A stretch of 64,000 nucleotides of DNA, from positions 3,145,001-3,209,000 of the forward strand of contig NZ_CP150096.1 in the NCBI RefSeq assembly GCF_038396765.1, given 5' to 3'. Numbering within the stretch: the stretch's first letter is position 1; each line of letters opens with the position of its first letter. This document shows, one piece after another, positions 18,428 through 27,620 of the stretch. A program made the translations under genes and the position numbers. Under the pieces are notes generated by a model. It had not been told where the DNA came from. It saw only the letters and a list, made by a program, of their open reading frames with translations, and did not search any database. The stretch comes from Chitinophaga caseinilytica (GTDB lineage Bacteria > Bacteroidota > Bacteroidia > Chitinophagales > Chitinophagaceae).

Positions 18428-19501
18428 ATGACAGCAGAGCAACAGCGGATCGATATATTATTGGCAAGGCATATGGCAGGCGAGATCACGCCGGCCGAGC
18501 GGGAGGAGCTGCAGCAATTGCTGAAGGGCCACGCCGACACGGCTTTTGTGATGGAAGTGCTGAACGCTGTGCAGACCGTAACGACAGGCCGCGATCCGGA
18601 ACTGGCCGATCCGGATGTTTGGGCGGAAAGAAGCTGGTCTTCGCTGGAAGCCGCCATGAACGCACCGGCAGCGCCGGCAGCCCCGCAGGAAGCCGCGCCC
18701 GTTGCGAAAGTCCGCCGTATGCGGCCGTGGTATTACGCCGCTGCCGCGGTCATCGCCGTTGCGGTGGCCCTTCCGTTCCTGTTCAGGGATAAAGCAGCTA
18801 TTTCACATGCCGCGCAGCGTAACATCGTTATAGCGAAAGGGGAGCGCACCAGCCTCAGCCTGCCCGATGGCACCAAAGTATGGGTCAACGGCGGCAGCAA
18901 ACTGTCGTATGGCGAAGCGTTCGGCAGCAGCAACCGGGAAGTCTGCCTGGAAGGGGAAGCCTGCTTCGAGGTGGCGCCCGATGAAAAACGACCTTTTGTG
19001 GTCCGCACGGGAAACATGGACGTCCGCGTGCTGGGGACCCGCTTCAACATAAAAGCCTACCCGGAAGACGGGCAGGTGCAAGCCGTGTTGCTGAACGGCA
19101 AAGTGAAATTAACGCTCCGCAATACCGCCGGCGGCCAGGAAAAAGACATGCTGCTCGCACCGGGCCAGAAAGTGACGCTCGGCACCGTGGCCGGGGAAGG
19201 GGTGGCCGACCGGGAATTGCAGCTTCCGCTGGAAGTTGGGGCCGTGAACCCGGCCGATTGCGACGAAATCGCCTGGATAAACGACCGGCTCGTGTTCCGG
19301 GACGTTCCGTTCCGCGCGCTCGCCCGGGACATGGAACGCTGGTATGACGTGAAAATTCACCTGGAAGACGCTGCGCTGGGAAAAGAACTCTTCAGCGGCG
19401 TGTTCGACAAGCAGGATATCAACGAAGCATTAAAGGCGCTGCAGATCGCAACTCCTTTCACCTATACCCGGAATGGGGCGGATGTGTATATCCGCAGGTA
19501 G
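18428..19501 (+). CDS. FecR-family anti-sigma factor (unit 2)
   Basis: 357 aa. N-terminal sigma-binding segment (ILLARHMAGEITPAEREELQ), TM helix around residues 99-116 (WYYAAAAVIAVAVALPFLF), then the periplasmic FecR domain (IAKGERTSLSLPDGTKVWVN, EGEACFEVAPDEKRPFVV, MDVRVLGTRFNIKAY) and C-terminal DUF4974 (LVFRDVPFRALARDMERWYD). It sequesters the sigma factor at 17793 until the STN-SusC at 19529 signals. The gap to SusC is 27 bp, so cotranscription is expected. Confidence 0.93.
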   Translation: MTAEQQRIDILLARHMAGEITPAEREELQQLLKGHADTAFVMEVLNAVQTVTTGRDPELADPDVWAERSWSSLEAAMNAPAAPAAPQEAAPVAKVRRMRPWYYAAAAVIAVAVALPFLFRDKAAISHAAQRNIVIAKGERTSLSLPDGTKVWVNGGSKLSYGEAFGSSNREVCLEGEACFEVAPDEKRPFVVRTGNMDVRVLGTRFNIKAYPEDGQVQAVLLNGKVKLTLRNTAGGQEKDMLLAPGQKVTLGTVAGEGVADRELQLPLEVGAVNPADCDEIAWINDRLVFRDVPFRALARDMERWYDVKIHLEDAALGKELFSGVFDKQDINEALKALQIATPFTYTRNGADVYIRR

Positions 19502-19528
19502 TTCAGTAGTATCAACCAATGGAATCGT

Positions 19529-22500
19529 ATGAGCGCGCGTGTATGGCTATGCATGCTGGTTGTTGTTGTGGTAAGTCTCACTGCCCGGGGGCAGGAGCGT
19601 TATTCCTTTTCTTTCCGGAATGTGGGGATGGACAGGATATTGACCGAAATCGGCACGGAAACCGGGTACAAATTCCTGTACAATTCCCGTAACATCCCTT
19701 CCAATCCCCTCAATTTTACTGTCCACAAAACAACGTTGCCGCGCATCCTGTCGCGGTTGCTGGGCGACAGCCTTCAATTCAATATCCTCGACAACAAACT
19801 GATCGTGATATCGGCCATCGGTGCGCCGGCCAGCCGTACGATCACCGGTGTGCTCACCAATGGGCGGGATCAGCCGGTATCGGGCGCTACCATTCATATC
19901 GAAGACGAAACGGCCGGCACGGTCTCCGATTCCAGCGGGTATTTTGCCCTGGAGATCAAACGGGAATCGGTGCTGAGGGTCAGCCATATCGGGTACTACG
20001 AGAAAAATGTGAATACTGCGGGCTTGTCCCACATCAAGCTGGAACTGGCTGAAAAGCACAAAGACCTGGAAGAAATAACGGTTACCGCGTTGGAAATTCC
20101 CAAAGAAACCCGGTCGATCGGGTACGCCACCCAATCGTTCAAAGTAGCCGGCACGGATATCGTCAAATCGCGGGAGCCGAATGCGTTTACGTCGCTGTAC
20201 GGAAAAGTGGCGGGCCTGGGCGTGCAGAATTCCCGCTATCTCTTCAACAACCCGTCCCTGTATCTCCGTGGTCAGCGGCCGCTGGTGGTGGTGGACGGGA
20301 TACCCGTTGATACCGATTCCTGGGATATCAATATGGACGACGTGGAATCGATCACCGTGCTGAAAGGGCCTGCTGCCGGCGCCTTGTACGGCCAGCAGGG
20401 CGCGAACGGCGCCGTGCAGATCAAGACCCGGCGGGGCGCTACCAACAAAAGGCCCGTTGAAGTGTCGTTCAGTTCCACTACAGAATGGCAGGTGAGCCCG
20501 GTGGCCTTTCCGCATTCGCAGGGCAGCTACGGGCCGGGGGATTATTTCAAGTATGCCTACAAAGACGGCAAAGGCGGCGGTATCAACGATTTCGATTACA
20601 ACATCTGGGGCCCGCGCATGGAAGGGCAGCTCATCACGCAGTGGGACAGCCCTCTCGATGCCAATGGCAACCTGGTGCCGTTGCCCTGGCTGCCGCGGAA
20701 CAAAAACAACCTCCGCGATTTTCTGGACAACGGGATGCTGACCATCAGCAATCTGGCCCTGTCCACCAAAAGCGACCAGGGAGATTTCAGGATTTCGATG
20801 ACCCGGCATTTCCAGCGCGGCATCGTGCCCAATTCGAAACTGGGCATTACGACCGTGAACATGTCGCTCGGGCAAAATATCGGCAAGCGCCTGCGGGCAG
20901 ACGTGATGGTCAATTACAACCGGCAGAACACGCCCAATTACCCCAGCATTTATTACGGTCCGGAAAGCCCGGTGTATGAACTGCTGATCTGGAACGGCGC
21001 CAATTTCGACATCAACGACCCGCGGCTGCGCAACTACTGGAAGCCGGGGCAGGAGGGCGTACAGCAGCAATGGCTGGAATATGTGCGCTACAATAACCCC
21101 TGGTTCAATGCGTATGAAAATACCAAAGCGTTCAGCAAAGACGTGTTCACGGGGTTCGTTTCGCTGGGATATAAAATTTCCCCCGCTTTCAACCTGCAAT
21201 TGAAATCCGATTTCAATATCCACTACACCGGCCAGGAATGGCATTTCCCGGTATCGGGGAATTTTTACGGGCTGGATTTTTATAAAGTGGGCGCTTACAT
21301 GGAAGCCAGTTCCCGGTTCAGCCAGCAGAATGCTTCGTTCATGCTGAATTTCCAGCGAAAGATCGAAAACAACTGGTCGGTAAAGTTGTCCGCCGGCGGC
21401 AACCTCCAAACCATCCGGCGGAAAAACTACTCCGCCCATACTTCCGGCGGGCTCACCGTTCCGGGCGTTTATAATCTTCAGAATTCCGCCATGCCCGTCA
21501 GCAATGCGGAGAACTACCGCAGCCTCATGCAGGTGGCCAGTTTTTACGGATATGCGGACGTGGCCTACAAAAACCTGTTGTACCTCGATGTGTCCGGCCG
21601 GTTCGACCGCAATTCCAATATGCCGCTGCATAACAACCTCTATTTCTATCCCCAGGCCAGCATCAGCGCCATCATTTCCGACATGGTGAAGCTCCCCCGC
21701 GCCATATCTTTCCTGAAATGGACCGGCTCCCTGGCCAGGGTGGGAGAAGGGCTGAGCCCCTATTCCCTGGCGCAGACCTACGAGTGGGCCACGGCCTGGC
21801 TCGGCAACCAGGGCGTTACCTACGCGCCCGACAATGTGTTGTACAACCCCAATATCAAACCGGAATTCCATACCACCATGGAAACCGGGCTGGACGTCCG
21901 CTTCTTCAACCAGCGCGCCGGCCTGAAGGCACAGGTGTACCGCACGGTAGACGGGCCGCAGATATTCAATTTGTCCATCTCCGCCGCTTCGGGCTGGGGG
22001 TATCAGAAAATGAACGGATTGGAGTTGGAGCGCAGGGGCGTTGAACTCATCGCAGATGCAATACCCGTGCAGCGCAAACATTTTACCTGGGCCATGGCGG
22101 GCAACGTCAGCCGCAATATCCGGTATCTCAAAAAAGTCTACGATTCCCTGGACCATCATATCCGCGTGAACGTGGGCGAGCGGTTCGATCAGCTGTACGT
22201 CAACCCCTTCGAGCGGAATCCGCACACGGGCGCCATCCTGTTCCATCCCAACGGAACGCCCGTCATCAACCGGCAACGGTTCGTGCGGTTCGGGAATACC
22301 GATCCCGACTGGCTGGTGGGGATGCAGCAACAGTTCAAGTATAAAAGCTTTCAGCTGACGCTGGATTTTGACGGCAGCTTCGGCGGCAAATTCTCCAATT
22401 ACCTGAACCTGAAAATGTGGCAGGCCGGTTCCCATCCGGATTCGGATAATTATTTCCGGTACCAGGACTGGCTGCATTATAAAGACCCGGGTTATCGCGG

Positions 22501-22897
22501 AACGCGCGTAGGTGTGGGCGATGTGGTGACCGGCGGAACGGTGACCTACGATGCCGATGGAAAGATATTGACAGACACCCGGACCTTCGCCCCCAACACG
22601 ACGCCGGTGCTGGAGCAAGACTGGGCCACTACCTACGAAACGGCCGACGAGCGGCGATACCAGTCCAAAACCTATTTCAAGATGCGCGGCGTTACGCTCA
22701 CCTATACGCTGCCTGCGGCGATGCTTCGGAAGATAAAGGGGCTGCATGGCGGAAGCGTGTCGCTGGTAGGGCGCAACATCATGTATTTATCGAAACAGAA
22801 ACAGATCGATCTCGACCGCTGGTCGTACACCTCCGGCAGCGATCTGGAAGAACCATCGATGAGAAGTATCGGCTTTAACGTACACCTTAATTTCTAA
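19529..22897 (+). CDS. SusC/RagA TonB-dependent transporter with STN domain (unit 2)
   Basis: 1122 aa. Signal peptide VWLCMLVVVVVSLTARGQ, STN domain (~22-95; YSFSFRNVGMDRILTEIGTE), CarboxypepD-regulatory-like domain (ITGVLTNGRDQPVSGATIHI), TonB-box region (EEITVTALEIPKE), plug (LYGKVAGLGVQN, RPLVVVDGIPVD, ITVLKGPAAGALYGQQGANG) and a barrel ending SIGFNVHLNF. It imports an unknown ligand with the SusD encoded two bases downstream, and signals through FecR 18428. The plug signature LQGRVAG is altered to LYGKVAG, a known variant. The barrel has the usual Trp/Tyr-rich strands and no obvious breaks. Confidence 0.93.
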   Translation: MSARVWLCMLVVVVVSLTARGQERYSFSFRNVGMDRILTEIGTETGYKFLYNSRNIPSNPLNFTVHKTTLPRILSRLLGDSLQFNILDNKLIVISAIGAPASRTITGVLTNGRDQPVSGATIHIEDETAGTVSDSSGYFALEIKRESVLRVSHIGYYEKNVNTAGLSHIKLELAEKHKDLEEITVTALEIPKETRSIGYATQSFKVAGTDIVKSREPNAFTSLYGKVAGLGVQNSRYLFNNPSLYLRGQRPLVVVDGIPVDTDSWDINMDDVESITVLKGPAAGALYGQQGANGAVQIKTRRGATNKRPVEVSFSSTTEWQVSPVAFPHSQGSYGPGDYFKYAYKDGKGGGINDFDYNIWGPRMEGQLITQWDSPLDANGNLVPLPWLPRNKNNLRDFLDNGMLTISNLALSTKSDQGDFRISMTRHFQRGIVPNSKLGITTVNMSLGQNIGKRLRADVMVNYNRQNTPNYPSIYYGPESPVYELLIWNGANFDINDPRLRNYWKPGQEGVQQQWLEYVRYNNPWFNAYENTKAFSKDVFTGFVSLGYKISPAFNLQLKSDFNIHYTGQEWHFPVSGNFYGLDFYKVGAYMEASSRFSQQNASFMLNFQRKIENNWSVKLSAGGNLQTIRRKNYSAHTSGGLTVPGVYNLQNSAMPVSNAENYRSLMQVASFYGYADVAYKNLLYLDVSGRFDRNSNMPLHNNLYFYPQASISAIISDMVKLPRAISFLKWTGSLARVGEGLSPYSLAQTYEWATAWLGNQGVTYAPDNVLYNPNIKPEFHTTMETGLDVRFFNQRAGLKAQVYRTVDGPQIFNLSISAASGWGYQKMNGLELERRGVELIADAIPVQRKHFTWAMAGNVSRNIRYLKKVYDSLDHHIRVNVGERFDQLYVNPFERNPHTGAILFHPNGTPVINRQRFVRFGNTDPDWLVGMQQQFKYKSFQLTLDFDGSFGGKFSNYLNLKMWQAGSHPDSDNYFRYQDWLHYKDPGYRGTRVGVGDVVTGGTVTYDADGKILTDTRTFAPNTTPVLEQDWATTYETADERRYQSKTYFKMRGVTLTYTLPAAMLRKIKGLHGGSVSLVGRNIMYLSKQKQIDLDRWSYTSGSDLEEPSMRSIGFNVHLNF

Positions 22898-22899
22898 GC

Positions 22900-24390
22900 A
22901 TGAAGAAATTACTGCTGCCTTCAATTGTTTTGCTGTTGCTGTGGGTGGCTTGCATGAAGCCCGAGGAGTTGCAAAAGAACCCGAATAAAGCCAACGTGGC
23001 AACGCCGGGCAGTGTGCTGACCGGAGTGGAGGAAGATATGTTCACCAGCCAGTGGGGTTACGCGCAACGGAGCAGCCAGTATCATTGCGTGGTGAATTCC
23101 TACTACGGATCGCAGAGTTACGACTTCGGCGCCGCTTCACACCAATATTACCAGCTCCGCAACGTGATGCAGATGGAGAAAGAAGCACGGCGAACGGGCG
23201 GGCCCAACGAACGTGCTTACCTGGCGCTCGGGTTGTTCCTGCGTGCGTGGTTCTATATCCAGATGACGGTCCAGGTAGGCGATATTCCCATGAGCCAGGC
23301 CATGATGGCGGAACAGGGGATCATTGCGCCGGTATATGATGCACAGCGGGATGTGTACCTGCAATGCCTCGAGCTGCTGCGCCGTGCCAACGATTCGCTG
23401 GGCGCGCTGAACCGCGAAGGCGGCAAAACCGTTGCGGGCGATGTGTTCTATAAGGGCGATCTCGACCGGTGGCAACGCATGGTCAATGCTTTCCGGTTGC
23501 GGGTGTTGATCGGGCTCAGTAAAAAAACGGGGGATGCGGGACTGAAGGTCCCGGAAACATTTGCCTTCATCGTGTCCCACCCCGACCAATGTCCGCTGCC
23601 GCGCAGCAATGCAGATAACCTCGTGGTTACTTATAGCGACGCCAGTGTCGAAAATTACAATCCATCCTATTCGGCAACTCCTGGTGCCAGTTCCCGCAAC
23701 AGTCCGCTGGCAGCCACTTTCGTGTCGTTAATGGTGAAGCTGGAAGACCCGCGGCTCATGGTGATCGCGTTGCCTTCCGCATTGGCGGATTCCATTACCG
23801 AATCGGCCAGCGATTTCCGATCGTATCGCGGAGCGGCAACGGGAACGCTGCAAAAACCCATGAGCGATTCTGCCGCGGCGGGTTATTATTCCCATCCGGA
23901 CCCTGCGTTCTGGTTTGCGTCGAAAACCGGCCGGCCTACCATCCTGTTCGGTTACCCGGAACTGCAATTTACCATCGCCGAAGCGGCCAGTCGCGGCTGG
24001 ATCAGCGGAAGCGCCGCTCCATATTACGAAGCAGGGATCCGCGCGTCTATGGAGTCGTACGGCCTGTCGGGAGCAGCGGTGAACGATTACCTGGCGCAGG
24101 AAACGGTTCGGTATGCAGACAATGAACAGCAGGGGCTGGAACAAATCCTTACCCAGAAATATATCGACTTTTTCCAGATGGGTGGATGGGAGCCTTTTTA
24201 TAACCAGCGAAGGACGGGCGTGCCCGTTTTCGGTATCGGCCCTTCCAACCAGAACGGCGGAAAAATACCCCTCCGCTGGTTTTATCCGCCTTTCGAATAT
24301 ATCGACAACGGCCGCAATCTCCAGGCGGCCCTCAACCGCCAGTATGGCGGGATCGATCAGCTCAATGGCCAGATGTGGCTGATCAGGTAA
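22900..24390 (+). CDS. SusD-like surface lipoprotein, SusD_2 type (unit 2)
   Basis: 496 aa lipoprotein, SPII signal KLLLPSIVLLLLWVAC with lipid Cys at about residue 18. The sequence ELQKNPNKANVATPGSVLTG and later FYKGDLDRWQRMVNAFRLRV match the SusD-like_2 subfamily rather than classical SusD. The C-terminal part carries LTQKYIDFFQMGGWEPFYNQ and FPYPPFEYI-like ends typical of that group. It forms the lid of the SusC encoded immediately upstream (2-bp gap, translational coupling likely). The SusD_2 type is often tied to peptide or protein-derived ligands as well as glycans, so the substrate is open. It is the last gene of unit 2; a T-run follows (24402-24410) but no strong stem outside the coding region. 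Confidence 0.9.
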   Translation: MKKLLLPSIVLLLLWVACMKPEELQKNPNKANVATPGSVLTGVEEDMFTSQWGYAQRSSQYHCVVNSYYGSQSYDFGAASHQYYQLRNVMQMEKEARRTGGPNERAYLALGLFLRAWFYIQMTVQVGDIPMSQAMMAEQGIIAPVYDAQRDVYLQCLELLRRANDSLGALNREGGKTVAGDVFYKGDLDRWQRMVNAFRLRVLIGLSKKTGDAGLKVPETFAFIVSHPDQCPLPRSNADNLVVTYSDASVENYNPSYSATPGASSRNSPLAATFVSLMVKLEDPRLMVIALPSALADSITESASDFRSYRGAATGTLQKPMSDSAAAGYYSHPDPAFWFASKTGRPTILFGYPELQFTIAEAASRGWISGSAAPYYEAGIRASMESYGLSGAAVNDYLAQETVRYADNEQQGLEQILTQKYIDFFQMGGWEPFYNQRRTGVPVFGIGPSNQNGGKIPLRWFYPPFEYIDNGRNLQAALNRQYGGIDQLNGQMWLIR

Positions 24391-24540
24391 CCTAACGGAA
24401 TTTTTTTTTCAGTCTTTTGGGGGGATATGGAAATTGCTGTGTCTTTAATGGTAGACCACTTGAATTTCTGTTAAGCTGAACCAAAATTTGTATGTAAGAA
24501 AGCCAATCTTTTTTTCATCGTCGTTAGATAACTGAATACG

Positions 24541-24655
24541 CGCGTTGGTGCGTACATCGCTTTTGCCATGCCCGTTACGAACGGGCCGGCGAAACCGGAT
24601 GGGGAAGCTATGTCTTATCCCGCCGCATTCTGAACAAACATATTATTCCATACTG
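24541..24655 (+). promoter_or_regulatory. Structured leader before the frameshifted SusC gene
   Basis: The 265-bp gap between unit 2 and the next SusC gene ends in a GC-rich segment with two adjoining hairpins: GCCCGTT / AACGGGC (24570-24576, 24580-24586) and CCGG / CCGG around a CGAAA loop (24586-24598). It is followed by GGGGAAGC and, 15-20 bases on, TCCCGCCGC. This could be a folded 5' leader controlling the following locus. Parts resemble elements of cobalamin riboswitches, but the order differs from the known class. Confidence 0.3.
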
Positions 24656-27564
24656 ATGATATCATTGTTACACTTTCACCGGTTACGCAACATGTTCCTT
24701 TTGCTGACAGCCTGCTGCAGCGCGGGGAACGTGGTGGCGCAATCCGCGCCGGCAGATACCGCCGCCGGCCGTTCGAACTGGAAGAAGCCGGTATTCTTCC
24801 CTGCATCCGCAGACAGTCTGCCTCTCCGGTCCGCCAGGGAGCTACCTTACACGTATACCGGGCAGTTGCTGGACGGGCGGGTGCCTGGCGTGTCGGTACT
24901 GCGCGCTTCCGGCGAGCCCGGCATCGCTCCGCTGCCGCTGATCAGGGGCTTTCCATGCCGGCGGGGCATGTGGCAGACCAGTTCGCCAATCGACCGCTAT
25001 ACGTCGTGAACGGGATGCCGCTGGTGCGGAACGATCATCCTTATGCGCTGACATTAAAAGAACATCCTTTTACCGACATCGGCAGCGGCATCGATGTCAC
25101 GGAAATGATAGACCTGGAAAACGTGCAGGAAATGCATGTATTGCGGGGCCCTGAAGCCGTAGCCATGTACGGTACCCGTGCCGCGGCCGGCGCCATCGTG
25201 ATCACCACCCGCGATCCCGAACTGGGCCGTTACCATCTTGGCCTCAACGTCTACGCCGGCGTAGCGGTAAAGCCCCAGGTGAAAACCATCAACGGTTACT
25301 ACCAGCGCGATTTTCTGCTGCCGTTTTACCGGCAATACGCCCAGCCCGCCCAATGGGCCAACTTTCCGGCCTACCTGGCGGATTCTACGCAGCAGGTATA
25401 TTTCGGGCCGGCGGATTGGGATGACCTCTATTACAAGAACGCCCTGCAACACGGCGCCAGCCTCAATATCACGGGCGGAACGCGGCGGGCCAACTTCCGC
25501 TTCGGCGTCGGGGAACACACCGAAAACGGTGTGGCAGATAATACGGCGCTGCGGAAATACAACGTGTTTTACGACATGAACATCATCCCGGTTGAAGGGC
25601 TGACCATCAATACCTACGTTCAGATGTTCACCGCCCGCCGCGACCGCAACCGTTCGCTGGTGGAAAGACTGGGCGAAATGGAATACATCACCAACCAGCA
25701 GGCGCCGCTGCCGCCCAACAAAGCCTATCTCGGCCGTTACTATGAATTGCTGGAAACAGGGAAGGAGAACAACTTCGCGAATTCCGTGCAGGCGATGGTG
25801 GATGTTGGCGTGAAACTGGCCAGGGGATTGGATGTACGGTCGCAGTTCAGTATCGACTATAACGACAACGACCGCGATATGTTCGTGCCCGGCGCACTGA
25901 ACGACTACAATAGCTACAACGCTTACTTTACTGGCGTGAACCGCCGCATCCGGCTGAATAATTTTCTCACGTACGAACGTGCGGCCGGAAGGTTGCACGC
26001 CTTCAAAGCGCAATTGGGGCAAACGTATGAAGAAGACCAGCTGAAGTATGATTACATCCGGGGCTGGCGGGGGCCGTCGGACTTCATCAAGATCATCCAG
26101 GTGGATACATACAACAATCTCCCGATCACGCATGATAAATCGCTCGTTTACACTTTCAAGGATTTCCTGAAACAACGCACGCTGTCGTTCTACGGCAATG
26201 TGGCGTACGATTACGGCGATAAATTCCACGCGTTGCTTTCGCTGCGCAGCGATGGCTCGTCGCTCTTCGGGAATGGTTACTGGTGGGCGATTTCGCCGGT
26301 GGCGTCGCTGAGCTGGGATGTGAAGAAAGCCACTTCGCAAGACCGGGCGCTGGGCGCCGTTCAGTTACAACTGAATGCGGGCCGCACGGCGATCATGCCT
26401 TCTTCCGATTACTACGGCTACGGCCCTTATTTTACGGTAGATGCCGGATGGGCGGGCGCGCTCAATATTTCCACCTACAATTCCATGCCTTCGCTGAATA
26501 TGCCGTTCAGGAACGGTTACACTGCCGGCGGGATCCGTTGGCCGTATAACGATCACCTCGACCTCGGCGTGCATCTCGGCCTTTTCCGTCAATGGACGGC
26601 TTCCATCAACCTCTACACCCGCACCGGCCGCGAACTGATGGCCCAGGTGCCGGTAGATGCTGCCTATGGTTTCAGCGGTCAGAACGTGAATGGGATGGAA
26701 GTGAACAACAAAGGCGCGGAACTGGGGCTGGAAGGGAAGGTCCTCAGCGGCCGCGGGCTCCGGTGGACAACCCGTCTCAACATGCAGTATAACCGGAACA
26801 AAGTGCTGCGCCTGCCGGGCAATGTACAATCCATGGAATATGGCGTCCGCCACCTGGAGGCCGGTAAGCCGATGGACCAGTTCTGGCTGTTGCAGAACCA
26901 GGGGATTTACGCCACAGACGCCGATGTGCCTGGCGCATCCGGCGGCAAGGCGCTCACCTACAACGGTATCCCGCTCCGTGGCGGCGATCCGCGCTGGGAA
27001 GACGTTAACGGGGATGGCACCATCACCAACGCCGACCGTGTCATGAAAGGCCGCATCATTGCGCCGCTGCGCGGAGGATGGAGCAACACGATGGTGTACG
27101 GCCGCTGGTCGGCCGATGTGCTGTTCACCTTCGCTACCGGTAATCACTTGCTCAACGGCGACGCTGCCAACCGGCTGGACTTCGCCAACCGCGAAGGCGC
27201 CAATAGCCTCGACGGGGTGAAGGAGCTGACCTTCTGGCAATCGGCTTCCAATCTGGATAAATATCCCCGGTACAACCCCTGGAGCCTCGTGAACCCTTAT
27301 CAGGCGGAGCAGGACCTTTTCCTTGAAAAAGCCTTCTGGCTGAAGCTGCAGGCGTTTACGCTGCGGCACGATCTGGCAGGTTACGGATTCATGAAACGTT
27401 CGGGATTGCGCAAGCTGCAAGTGTACGCCACGGCGATGAACCTGTTCACGCTGACGCCGTATAAAGGCGGAGACCCTTCACTGGCAGGGCTTACCGGTAT
27501 CCATTACGGTGTGCCGCAGCCCTTGCCGCGCACTTTCACCATCGGCATCAACGCAGACCTTTAA
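24656..27564 (+). pseudogene. SusC/RagA transporter, split by a one-base frameshift
   Basis: Two adjoining frames encode one SusC. The first (24656-~24948) has signal peptide MFLLLTACCSAGNVVAQ and the plug start LLDGRVPGVSVLRASGEPG…LPLIRG, then runs into a stop at ~25009. The second picks up in the -1 frame around 24949 (…MPAGHVADQF, RPLYVVNGMP, MHVLRGPEAVAMYGTRAAAG) and continues through the barrel to PRTFTIGINADL. Adding one G to the GGGG run at 24945-24948 joins them into a 969-aa protein reading LIRGLSMPAGHV. Unlike the other SusCs here it lacks STN and the CarboxypepD-like beta-sandwich: the plug follows the signal directly. It may be a sequencing error, a true null allele, or slippage control; as written no intact exported product is made. 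Confidence 0.85.
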
Positions 27565-27620
27565 AAGCTACTTCTACATGAATATGCAACGTTCATACAT
27601 CTTTTTTCCTCTTGTCGGGT

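Noticed and set aside
19547..22747. Very long open frame on the minus strand (over 1000 codons) opposite the unit-2 SusC gene
   Set aside because: It has no family resemblance, is rich in Arg/His/Gly/Val as expected from the reverse complement of GC-biased codons, and exactly mirrors a well-supported SusC gene.
24354..24410. Terminator after the unit-2 SusD gene
   Set aside because: The stem GATCAGC/GCTGATC lies inside the coding end and is ~18 bases away from the T-run at 24402-24410; not a convincing Rho-independent terminator.
24541..24655. Cobalamin riboswitch before the module-A SusC
   Set aside because: Single elements look similar, but in known cobalamin riboswitches the GGGAA segment precedes the CCGGTGAAAATCCGG hairpin, while here it follows it. 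The downstream gene is a SusC with a SusD, not a BtuB. Kept only as an unassigned folded leader.
24955..27564. Independent gene starting at ATG 24955
   Set aside because: It would begin inside the plug domain without a signal peptide. The preceding frame supplies exactly the missing signal and plug start, so a frameshift explains it better.
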